A DNA stretch of 64,000 nucleotides from assembly GCA_949317995.1 (NCBI GenBank), contig OX439035.1:78165459-78229458 (forward strand). The letters run 5' to 3'. This document shows positions 46,822-57,271 of the stretch, in pieces. The position numbers and the translations under genes were made by a program. Position 1 is the stretch's first letter. Every line of letters begins with the position of its first letter. This DNA is from Acholoe squamosa (taxonomy: Eukaryota; Annelida; Polychaeta; Phyllodocida; Polynoidae). The notes under the pieces were generated by a model. It saw only the letters and a program-made list of their open reading frames with translations, was not told the DNA's origin and ran no database searches.

Positions 46822-46966
46822 AAATTGAGCCTGGTGTGGAGGGCATTATCCCACAATCATGCCCAGCCCGAGGGCATGGCCAGGTCAGGCTGCGCAGCAG
46901 CCCCTGGCCATGCCCAAGGGCTGGGCATGATTGTGGGATAATGCCTGACATACCAGGCTCAATTTC
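46822..46966. repeat. foldback (long inverted repeat) element
   Basis: About 55-60-bp arms face each other: AAATTGAGCCTGG...CATGCCCAGCCC on the left and GGGCTGGGCATG...CCAGGCTCAATTT on the right. They enclose about 30 bp. The GC-rich inner stem (GGCATGGCCAGG / CCTGGCCATGCC) is nearly perfect. Motifs from the arm recur just to the right (GGGCATTATCC at 47037 and 47051). Confidence 0.85.
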
Positions 46967-47505
46967 GGTTCTACCATAGGTTATTTTGAGTAAATTAACT
47001 TGAATTATCGTTAGTATAACATCATTGGTCTGAGAGGGCATTATCCTCAGGGCATTATCCCAGGATTAAGCCCTGCTAGCCTCGTTTTGGTTAACATTGA
47101 ACTCTATGGGATCAAGATGCCCTCTGTTCCTGCCTATGGTAGAACACTGTATAGAGAAGTAATCACAGTCACAATTACAAGTAGAGGTATTATAATGGCT
47201 TTATTTCAGCTAATTAACACGACGGGTAACATTGCGTTTGATAAACCACAGCACGGCTACCTAAACCGGCCCAGCCAGCACGTCCACCGGGGCTCCAGAT
47301 GTGATCTGTCTTGGCTTTCTGGGCTCAACCCATCTGGGCTCAACCTGGCAGCCCAGACATTTACCCAACTGTTACCAGTTTGAACTCTACTAATTGGCTC
47401 CACAATGCCATCCTGATTGACGTGACATGCAAATGTTAGCATCTCTTATGAAAGAGATGGATTGAGGAACAGAAGATCATATATACATGGAATGGAAGTG
47501 AATAT

Positions 47506-47760
47506 CCAGGTAGCACACAAATATTTGCCGACGTTGGCTGCCCATTGGGCCTACATAAGCCGGACCAGTGGCATTTGCCAACCAAATGCCAACATTGGCC
47601 CAACGTTGTTGATGTTTGCCGACCAAAAGCCAACGTTGGGCCTATGTTGGCATTTGGTTGGCACCGTCGGGCCTATATAGGTAGGATGGCCAGCCTATGT
47701 AAAGCCGTTGGTTGGGCCAACGTCGGCCCAACGTTATGCCAATGTCTCTGTGCTACCTGG
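47506..47760. mobile_element. MITE with CCAGGTAGCACA inverted ends
   Basis: 255 bp bounded by CCAGGTAGCACA (47506-47517) and TGTGCTACCTGG (47749-47760). The interior is built from scattered short motifs such as CCAACGTTGG, GTTGGGCC and GCCAACATTGG. No clear target duplication was found, so the superfamily is open. Confidence 0.7.
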
Positions 47761-48229
47761 GTACATGGTTGAGGAAGGGGTCACAGCTATACTAAAAAAA
47801 TAATTCATGCAGAATGATGGCCATACATACACTGTTTATGCATTTATATTAGTTAATGGGTATCACAAAACTTTCTGCCATTTTGCCTGGGAAACAAACT
47901 CTACATTCATCAAGGATTTCTACATTAATCAAAGATTTAAGGAGCATTCTCTCCCCATAAGTGGGCTCCAAGGGATAGCCTACAGTAATATGTAACGAAA
48001 GATGTACCTTAGGAGGGATGCTGCACAAAAACAAACAAAAAGAATAATTTACATACATTCTGTAGACATCTATGATACAAATAATGAGCAACTAACTATG
48101 TAAACATGGGTGTGTACATGTACTTGGAGACAAAATGGATAGTGACTCTCTTCTTGATGCTCTATTCATTCTATTCAATCAAGATAGTAACTCCCAGCTT
48201 TTGAGTCAAATCAATAGTCTATAATATCT

Positions 48230-48417
48230 CTATATGCAGGCGACTTGTATGGTACAGTTAGTTCTCCATCTATCAGACAGGGGTCTCCAGTTGAGGTACT
48301 GGAGGAAGGTAGCCGCTGGAGAAGGCAGACCCAAAAGGTGGACATCTTTAAGGCGAGCTGGTCCCACCGCCCGCCGGACAGTCAGTCGGCATAACTGTAC
48401 CAAGCTTGGAGGATTTC
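48230..48417 (-). CDS. ASB-like last exon: SOCS box
   Basis: Acceptor TTTACAG on the - strand. Encodes NPPSLVQLCRLTVRRAVGPA, RLKDVHLLGLPSPAATFLQY and a short tail ending QVACI before TAG. The L-x3-C-R-x6-G pattern is the BC-box part of the SOCS box; a leucine/proline part follows. Confidence 0.88.
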
Positions 48418-51400
48418 CTGTAAATGTACCAGTGAGATTATTCTCACAGTCTGAGGAATATAGATATTGATTTTATGGTTTATGTAGTGACTCACGCAAT
48501 ACGCTTCAAATAAATTGATTATAATAATGTTGTTTTATATCTCATACAGGATTCATTAAGAGATACAATGTATAAACACTATAAAAATTATAACAAACGC
48601 CTCCTGCTTATTAATTCAGGAAGGTACTAATATGAAACTGGTGGTATCATTACAGGTCAACACAATATAATGATATTATACTAGCATTGCACAGGCCTAC
48701 ATATGGTTTCAGCCCATGTTTCAATGGGATTCCTTACGTGCAACGATAAGCTGACTTTCATTATACAAAAAAGGATCATGATTTGAAACTGAACAAAGTT
48801 TCCTTACTCTCCCAGAAGGCGATAAGACTGGCGACCTCCTCAGACTGCCCTGCCAGGTCCCGAGCCGTCTTACCCCAGTTATTGCGGGCATGCACGTCCG
48901 CCCCATGGTCCAACAGGAGTGCCACTAGCGCCACGTTCTGGTTTCTGGCCGCAATGTGTAAAGGCGTCTGGTGTGTTTTCACTGCGTTGGCATTGGCACC
49001 TGTGATATGGACAGGTATTTAATGTGAGATCCATGACCCAAGGGTATTTTTCAAAAATTATAGAAAATGTGAGAATAGATCCATGACTGGAGTGTATTAT
49101 TTTTTTCTATTTAGGCCAAGAAAAATAAAAGGTGTGTTTCCAGCAACATAGCTCAAAGAGCTAGGGTCAGTAGGTCGGATTTTTTTTTTTTTTTTTTTTT
49201 TTTACATTTATATAGAAAATGTTAGGGCACATATCAATGGATGTATCAAATTCTTTGATTTCCTTGTAAAATAATGATGGGAAAATGACAACTGTGTGAG
49301 AGGTGAAGAACACGAAAAGGATACAGGAAAAATCCTCAAAAAGTAATGAAATTATCTTTTAAAATATGAAAAAAATGAGATAAAATTCTTCAAAATCACA
49401 AAAAAAGTGTTTTTTCCCGTTTTGCTAAGGTCGGTCGGGTTACTGGAAACAAACCTTTTTTTTTATTTGGCCTTATACCATATCTGAATACCTATCTCAC
49501 ATCGGACGGTTTGGGCAGATCATGGAACTAAGACATGGTTGGATACTTTGATTTGGTGGATAAAACTAAAAGCCATGAGTCTCAGGAATTTATGTGTTAT
49601 GTGAATCCATTCTGAATTCGGCGCATCATGGCTGCCATTTGGCATGATGCCTTCATGCACCCTTTAAGGGCCGCTGATGCATTAATGCATCATGCCTATT
49701 GGTCACGGATGGATCAACTCAATAGGGTTTGCATGCCAGCACTTCATTGATGCATCATGACGACCAATGGGCATGATCCTGCATCAGCGGCCTTTAAATG
49801 GTCAATGGGGTAAGCTGGTAGAACCTACCTGCACGTAATAGTGCTGCAGCAGCATGGACATGGTTCTTGAATGAAGCTAGGTGTAAAGGTGTGCCATAGT
49901 GAAGGTCACTAGCATTTAGACGAGCACCTGCTTTTACTAATAAGTCGACTACCTCAACGTGATCTGCAAGAAGGAACCTAATAAGTACACATGATGATAG
50001 ATTTCTAGCAAACACTTTCTCATTCAGCTATTACCTGGTATAAATGCCACTTTTCATATACTACTTACAATAGAAGAAAGACTGGCCAATGTCCTGAGAT
50101 GTTGCCTAATTACATATACTACTGTCATTTGAATCTAGCGTTTATTGGTATGAATCCGGCCATTTATTTCACATAATCGTGCCCATTAAAAAAAAACATG
50201 AATAAAATTGGACATTATATGTCAGTAATAAAGTTCACTTGATATACCAGTTCTATGTGGCCCAATCAACAATTTCCATATACTACTTACTACCCAAGAA
50301 CTGGTCGCTGAACTGACCACACCTTCTCAGTTCACTCAAACTTCTCCATGTAATTACATGGTCTTATTCCCAGACACAACCATATCGTACGCTTATGAAA
50401 AAAATAAACTCTAAATGAAAATCCTAATCATACCTGGCATGAAAATATTTTGATGTACGACTTAACTTAAATGCAATCGTTATAATCATAATATTCCTAA
50501 GAGCTTATAGACTTGCTCGCCGTGCTCATGTAAAGCAGTCCTCTATGTTTTAGTTCTCATCCATTAGGTTATAGGGCCTACTTACCCCCCATGACAGCTT
50601 CATGTAGAGGAGTGGTGAGACAAAACTGTGGGTTGAGTTCGGCCCCATGCTGCAGCAGAATCAGCACACATTCCGTATTCCCGCTGGTAGCTGCATCACA
50701 CAGCGGGGTGATGCCATCGACATTACGAACATTAATCTATAAGGAGGAAAAGGTTTATATGCCTAAGTAACCTACTGTCTTCAACCTATCATGCACCCCC
50801 CCCCCCCTACGTCGAACAAATTATTTATTCAATTTCACCATTACAAGTCATTATGGGTATGGACCACTACATTTGACATGGTGACATGGTCATTTCTTAA
50901 AATCGACTTGTGACATGGGCTTTAGTGACATGAGGTGAGAAATTAGTGACATGAAATATGTGCTTTCTTAAATTCGACATGGTTCTTAGAGGTGACAGGT
51001 GACATGAGGATTGAAGTGGCATGTGACATGAGCATTTCTTAAAATCGCTGTGTGCCATGGGGGACCCCCTATCCAGAGCCCCTACATTTTGCACATATTT
51101 TTTATATTTAGAAGCAAATGAGATATCGACAGGTCTATTTACTTACTACAGCACCTGCCTCTACCAGAATCCGTACACAGTTCACATGGCCTAGTAAGCA
51201 GGCATTGTGAAGGGGTGTGACGTAATCGAACGTCGCAGTATTCACACATTCACCAGCTGATATAAGACGACGTAGTACGCCATCCTGACGTTGCTGGACA
51301 GCTCGGTGAAGGGGATACTCATCTATTTGAATATAAGGGTGTAGCGCCATTATTTCCATAGTTAGACCTATGCTAGGATACTGGAGAAAGGGCCTGATGT

Positions 51401-51428
51401 CTAAGATGGGATAGGATGATACAGCCAT
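48230..51428 (-). CDS. ankyrin-repeat and SOCS-box protein, complete, five exons
   Basis: Coding exons in transcript order: 51428-51147, 50736-50586, 49963-49829, 48999-48808, 48417-48230 (948 nt, 315 aa). All junctions are GT-AG and in phase. About six ankyrin repeats show TPLH/TPLC motifs: DEYPLHRAV, VTPLHNACLLGHVNCVRIL, ITPLCDAATSGNTECV, TPLHEAV, TPLHLASFKNHVHAA, TPLHIAARNQNVALVALL. The last exon encodes a SOCS box, PPSLVQLCRLTVRRAVG, at the C-terminus. Known ASB proteins of this layout use the SOCS box to recruit Elongin B/C and Cullin 5 as substrate adaptors of a ubiquitin ligase. Length and repeat sequence are closest, from memory, to the ASB5/9/11/13 group. The substrate is unknown. 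Start is the first ATG of the open first exon; an ATG at residue 24 is possible. Confidence 0.92.
48808..48999 (-). CDS. ASB-like exon 4: ankyrin repeats
   Basis: Acceptor ATCACAG, donor GTAAGG. Encodes TPLHIAARNQNVALVALLLD, HGADVHARNNWGKTARDLAG and IAFWER. Reading past the donor gives a quick stop, so the splice is needed to reach the SOCS box. Confidence 0.92.
49114..49472. mobile_element. Harbinger-like MITE in an ASB intron
   Basis: 359 bp with imperfect ~40-bp inverted ends starting GGCCAAGAAAAATAAAAGG and ending CTTTTTTTTTATTTGGCC, with TTTCCAG/CTGGAAA further in. TTA flanks both sides (49111-49113 and 49473-49475). A T24 run (49180-49203) lies inside. It does not interrupt coding sequence. 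Confidence 0.78.
49659..49802. repeat. short inverted-repeat element in an ASB intron
   Basis: Arms of about 41-46 bp (ACCCTTTAAGGGCCGCTGATGC on the left, mirrored by GCATCAGCGGCCTTTAAATGGT) enclose about 55 bp rich in GATGCATCATG. Similar pieces (CCCTTTAAGG, CATGATGCA) recur at 60330-60750 and 61050-61100. Confidence 0.65.
49829..49963 (-). CDS. ASB-like exon 3: ankyrin repeats
   Basis: Acceptor CTTGCAG, donor GTAGGT. Encodes HVEVVDLLVKAGARLNASDL and HYGTPLHLASFKNHVHAAAA. Confidence 0.92.
50586..50736 (-). CDS. ASB-like exon 2: ankyrin repeats
   Basis: Acceptor CTTATAG, donor GTAAGT. Encodes INVRNVDGITPLCDAATSGN, TECVLILLQHGAELNPQF and TPLHEAVMGG. Confidence 0.92.
50874..51050. repeat. degenerate GTGACATG-rich repeat in an ASB intron
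   Basis: GACATG or its near forms occur about ten times in 180 bp, mixed with the longer motif TTTCTTAAAATCG that appears three times (one as TTTCTTAAATTCG). It reads as a decayed tandem repeat. Confidence 0.7.
51147..51428 (-). CDS. ASB-like exon 1: start and first ankyrin repeats
   Basis: ATG at 51426-51428, donor GTAAGT. The first 35 residues (MAVSSYPILDIRPFLQYPSI) are not conserved; then IDEYPLHRAVQQRQDGVLRR, LISAGECVNTATFDYVTPLH and CVRILVEAGAV. Confidence 0.85.
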
Positions 51429-51499
51429 CTATAACCATGATTTATGCTTCTTGTAGCTTTTTTGATACTTTAGCAGAAAAACGTCTTTTTACATTGTGT

Positions 51500-51502
<3 letters not shown>

Positions 51503-51582
<80 letters not shown>
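51503..51582. repeat. (AT)n microsatellite
   Basis: About 80 bp of AT dinucleotides, about 75 bp upstream of the ASB-like ATG on the - strand, so it may lie in its promoter or 5' untranslated region. Confidence 0.95.
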
Positions 51583-51584
<2 letters not shown>

Positions 51585-54500
51585 TATTTGATCATCTTGA
51601 TTCTCGAGTCTGTCCAAAATAAAGGTACAGTCCTTCAGGTTACACTCACCCCACAGACTCCTTCCTGTATCTGCCAACAGTGCCATTTACCTCCAACAAT
51701 AAACAGGCTCTTACAGCCTGATGGATTCTCATGGATGATGCCTCCTTGCAAAAAAACTCAAATGACCTTTATAATTCATGTGGAAATATGATCTCCGCAC
51801 AATTGACACAAGTGGGACTGACTGACACTCCCATTCCCACATGCAGCCATGTAAACACTGCTCACCTGCGTTTCTGTGCATCTTACCTAACAGGTATGCA
51901 AAGGCAGCCAGTGTAGTGAGATTTGTTTTGCAGCATTCTTACCTCCAGTAGAGAGAGTGTGTGTATAGATGATGTACTACAATAGATGTCACCACTGGAG
52001 ATGATCAGTGGGTTTATTGGTAGATGGCATCACCAGTGTCCATTTTGCAAATGAATTGTTCAAGCAGTAGGGCAAGAGTGAGCCCACATGCCTTGCCATA
52101 GAGCATTTAGAGGGATGTGCCTGTCAGTTTTGTTTTGTTTTGTCCCATTACTAAAATCATCGTTCTTTATCCCTTCATTTAAGTATATACTTTTCTGTTC
52201 CATTATAAATAGGCTTCATTGACTAAGGGAAGCCATCACCATTGTTTAAATCTGAAAGTTCAAATCATCTGTGATTCTGCATCTACATATTCCTGCTGAT
52301 TCAACACTATATGTGCTCTATGCTGATAGACATCGTTTGTTATATGTTAGATAGGTAATTCAATGTTGACATATCAACACTGAATGATCAGTAAAAATGA
52401 CTATTCATTCAATCGTGACAAAATAAATGTTGAATCAAAAATTGAATTGAGAACCCTATTTTAAAGTGATGCCTACCAATGATGTTAAAATGGTGATGTT
52501 TGACACTAAAATGGTATCATCATTGAAAGTGTGGAAAATACGCTGATCAACATTGTCAATACATATCAGCCATTTATCAAAAATGATTCAACGTTTCATT
52601 CCCATCCTTACTTCTCTGTAGGTTTAAACCAAGCCCTACATCTTCAAGTGTTTACTGTCTTAATGTTTATATGGCTTGTTGCAATCTATTCTGCCTTTCA
52701 TAACAATCTAAAGAATTTCTCTGTAATCAGGGGATATGAAATAGAAACACGAAACAGGAAACAATTATTATTCAAAAAATTTATTCAGAGGAAATAGCTC
52801 ATGAAAAATCGATAACATGAGTGTCAAAGTCCACAATGTGGAAAAAACAGGAAATGAAACCAACCGGAAGTGTTTTTCTTACGTGGGGGGAGGTGCAGAA
52901 ATGCCAGGTAGATGCATTAGGCTACATTTGATGACCATAACCTTGGTTCACCCAACTGTACTTAGTCACTGATTCTTCCTATGAGCAAAGCACACAGAGA
53001 GCCAGGGTCAGAGTCATTAAATGTGGCCGATGTGTTTACACAATGGCCTTTTTACGGCCATAAATTGTCACATGACATCAATAAAGCAGCTGACTATAGA
53101 CATGACGTCATCTCACAGAAAAATTTAGGAGTACAGGTATTACAAAATCTGGCACCATAGAACCACTTGGGTACATATGGAAGAAAAGGCAATACAGTAA
53201 AATACGTCAACCATGATGGCGATGGGCTATGCCATCGGTTACTTCGGGTATTTTTTTATATTTTCTTAAGTATTTCTTGAACATCGGACAAACTAGCATG
53301 TAATAACAGTATCTATATTTTCCACATTTAAAGATTAAGTAGTAAAAACTGTAAGTAAACACCACATATGATTTATCAACGATTGGCCCACCAGGTTTCC
53401 TTGTTTTACTTTGACCATCAGAAGCCCCTAAATAGGTACAACTTGACTGAAAAAGACACATACATGCACACAACAACATCAACAAATTGTAACAAAACGT
53501 AAACAGCTGTAGATACACCTTATCATTTCATTTTCCGCTTTTTAAATTAATGATGCATATATAAATATATTACCAAGACGGGGGGAAAAGACCTGCAGCC
53601 TTGATGCTTCAAAGATAGGATTTGTTGCACTGCCATTGCAGCTCGTGATTTTCGGCACTGGATCACAGAAAGCCGTCATTTTGCAGGGAAGCCATGTCAT
53701 GGCTTCAGCATGGCTTCCAGGCGTGTGGCATATATACTCTACATTCATAGGCGCAGGGACCCAGTTGATTATCATAATTATATATACACGACCTGGAACA
53801 GGGTGAATACTAAGGCTTGAGCGCGCCCTCCCAGAATACACAGGGATGGGGCTAAGCGCTGTTGCCGCCTGTTTTGTGTTTTCTACATGGGAATGGTTAT
53901 TACTAGGCCTTCACTTGATGGGGTGTTGGTGGGAGTTGTGGTGATGGTGGCGGGTGATGGTGGCCCAACATTCTCTCCCTCAGATCCCTGTCAGCTGGTG
54001 GGCCAAAAGTGACGGACGGCTAGCTCTACTTGACACACTACATCAATAGCTATAGCATAGAGATTCAGACGGTGGGGATCAGCATGGTGAACACATCCCC
54101 CCGCTGCGCCTCTACTTAACCGGCTAGCAGCAAGGTGGGCCACTGCTCCAAACAATATTTAACACAAAGCAGGGGTCAGTTGCCAACCCCCACCTGTACT
54201 TATGGGGAGGGGGGGGGGGGAATCTATGGGAGTAAGATACCTTTGCCATTAAAAAGAAGAACATGTATTGAACATGTATGTCTGCATATCATAAACATAT
54301 ATTTACACTAACATGTATATGTATGGGGACATACATGCACATGTATGCGCACATTATATATAGATATATAGTTCTTTATATTCGTATATTTATGTAATAA
54401 TATAACCATAATTATAATGACTCCTGTAAAAAAAAAAAGTTTACTCATTCACTACATGACAACTTTTTTACCACAACAACATAAGGAGAGGTTACAACAA

Positions 54501-55992
54501 GGCAGTTTGACCGTTCCAAGTAGCATGGACTTGCCCTAGGTATAGTCTTGTCAATCACTGCTGCTAGTATGAATTAACCAGAAATGTATGCAAGAAATAT
54601 ATTGGACTATCACCATTGCAGATAAACAGTCATTCGTCCCCCTGTTATTACTCTATTACCAGATAACAATAACTTTCATCGGAGTCCACCGACATTTTAC
54701 TCGTCTTTCGACTAAGAACCGCTGTGATAACTATTTCGGTGTTGGGTGAACCAAGAAAATAAACAATCTGCACAAAACATCTCTATTACTTGTTCCTCCG
54801 CCTTAGCGCTCTCTCTCTGTTTGGGGGAGGGAATATCCCTTGCAGATAATGGAAACGGTAGATCCGCATGAAGGATTGTGTGAGGGATGGGGATGGGAGA
54901 GGGGAAGTATGCGAATTGCAGTATTCTTCGAACCAAGAAGAGCAACAGTAATTTGCATTCTGAATAATAATTACAATAATTCATCCAATCTGCCAGCCAT
55001 TTTGTCGTATGAGCAGTCCTTTGTGAGTACATGTAACATATATACAGTTTCAGACTTGGTACATAAGATGGGCCGACCACTCCACGCCATGTGTATAGGG
55101 CACACGAGATCACAATAGCATACACCTCCTGAGGGGGGCTGCAAACGACTAATGGGGTGCTCCGACCTCAAGCCAGAATCACCCCACAACTCCCCTGCCT
55201 TTTGATAACAATATCCAGGGATTTCGCAGAACAATTCTGGCATTGCCAGGGAACACTCCGGTCATGCATAGGACTCAGGTCATCTCCGTGATGCATGGGA
55301 ATAGAGAAGAACGCACAGGAAAAAAAAATGAATGAAAACACGGTTCTCAAGGACCAAAATGGCTGGCATTTGTATATACATGGTTGATGTGCATCCACCG
55401 TGCAGTCAGGCTACATCAGTCGTAGTGTCGGTTTCTTGTCATTTTTCTCTTTTTTTTTTGGCATGGTTCAGCTCGTCTTTGAAGATGAAGCGACCACAGT
55501 TTTTTCTGTATATACCTTTACTACTCTTTGCTATATATCAGTCGATATGACTGTCTACATAGTGCCTTGCTTTGAACACAATACTGAAACTGCTAGCACA
55601 AAGGAAAGCATTCAGTATAATGACTAAAATGTTCTCGGCCCACTCTGTATATGATAACATTGTGGTGCCACAAAACCCACACTCCCTAAGGACCCCGAGT
55701 CATCCGAACACGAGACAAGAGCAGGAATCGACCAAAGACAGTCTGGTACGCAAGCCGACCGCTAGAAAATGGCCCGAGAAACTACCAGCACATATCAGAC
55801 ATGATGAACATGGTAGAAGAGAGAGGTATTTTGTTAACAAGTCTACATGGAAGTTGAATCATCCATTCTTCTCCACTTTGTAGAGGTATTGATCACTTGA
55901 TTTTCTTTTGTTCACATCGCTACAATGGCTAGCATTTTCTTCTTATCATAGCTACTTGTATTTAAATATAATGCAGCAATGTAAATTGCTGA
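51583..55992. other. gene-free stretch, nothing recognised
   Basis: AT-rich with short frames only. Frames at 53207-53518 (-), 54712-55243 (-) and 55572-55883 (+) were read and not recognised. A G10 run lies near 54211. Confidence 0.45.
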
Positions 55993-56413
55993 TAACTCGA
56001 AAAGTGAAAAGCCTATGATTGGCTCTCATCCTGTTGCTTCAGCACTACCTTACCCAGATTATTCGCACCAAGCCACTATTCGCATAACTCCTGCCAAAAC
56101 TGCGCTATTCGCACCACATTGCCAAAAAAGACAGGAGAGTTGATACATGGATCAACATCATACACCTTCACCATTGGAGGCAAAAAGCGTCTTATGGCTG
56201 CCAACCAACTGAGTCTGTACAATATTGACAATTTCTCAAAATTTACAAAACTTTGTAATGAAAAACCTTTTTCCTGCAAGACCCCTACATCTCCTCCATT
56301 TCTGCCTCTTATATACAAAATTTTCACCTTTTTTTCTAAACTTATTCGCACCACCAAAATGACTGAAAGTGCAGGGCCTCAGGGTGTCTCCTTATAACTC
56401 GCTTTTCGAGTTA
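55993..56413. mobile_element. possible short DNA element with TA-flanked inverted ends
   Basis: TAACTCGAAAAG (55993-56004) faces CTTTTCGAGTTA (56402-56413) across 421 bp. If TA is the target duplication, the ends are ACTCGAAAAG, as in Tc1/mariner-type MITEs. The inside repeats TATTCGCACCA-like motifs at about 56060, 56085, 56108 and 56344. Confidence 0.45.
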
Positions 56414-57223
56414 ATCATAATGTTGATGAACTTCTATTTCGCTTAAGATTCTAAAGCTGGATGATTGTATTCTAGCATGGTATAGATGATGAATCCTTAT
56501 TCAAACATATCGTTTCGTTAACGGTGTGCGTCCTATTACCATAGCGTGTAGCATAAATTGTTATCTGTAGCAGTTCCACACGTTGTTGGACTAGGATTAC
56601 TTGATTCCAGATGATTAACACTAACATCAGTGGTAAATCGCTTCAACCTTTCGCTTCATTGTATCACTTCAGTGTTTTAAGTTGGGTTTACATTCATATC
56701 AATGTAGATGTTCTTCATCCCCTTAAGTACAAAACCAGTTGAAATCCTGATAGTATAAGTGTACAATGTAGCATAGTGCAATAATTCACTCTGTTACAAA
56801 ATCTTCGCATAATTCTCCGGTCATTCGTTACATATTGGGGAGCTTCCCTTGTATCGGATCATTCCCCGAAACAAATAATAATATATAACCCCTAATGGGG
56901 TTTGTTGCCCTGGTTCAAAACAATAGTCAGGGAAAAAACAATCATTGATCGCAGAAGTCGACTACGGTAAAATTAAAGGTGCAAGGAGGCAAACCAAGCA
57001 AACATCAGTTCGGGACATGTGGTATCAGGGATAGCCGACAAGTGTTGCCATGCGGCCCCATGTAGTGGAGGCCAGTTGTTGGGCTGACAGTCTCCTGTGG
57101 CCTGCAGTGTGGGGTGACATGGCCTGCTGCAGAGTGGCCTGACTGGACAGTAGATGGCACAGTGCACGTTGTGTCATGGTGAGTGAACATGAGGATGCTG
57201 TGCGCGCTTTGTGCCATGTAGCT
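56414..57223. other. 3' flank of the calcineurin B gene
   Basis: Would hold the 3' untranslated region of the - strand calcineurin B gene. Nothing further recognised. Confidence 0.5.
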
Positions 57224-57271
57224 ATACATCTACGACCATCTTCTTATGTACATCCATGGTACCAACCACCT
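57224..57271 (-). CDS. calcineurin B last exon
   Basis: Acceptor ATTGCAG on the - strand; encodes [15 protein letters not shown] and TAG (57224-57226). Only 16 codons, easily missed by ORF scans. Confidence 0.93.

Noticed and set aside
48776-48807. Read-through stop of ASB-like exon 4 as the protein end
   Set aside because: A GTAAGG donor at 48807 joins in phase to a clear SOCS box at 48417, so the stop at 48776 is intronic.
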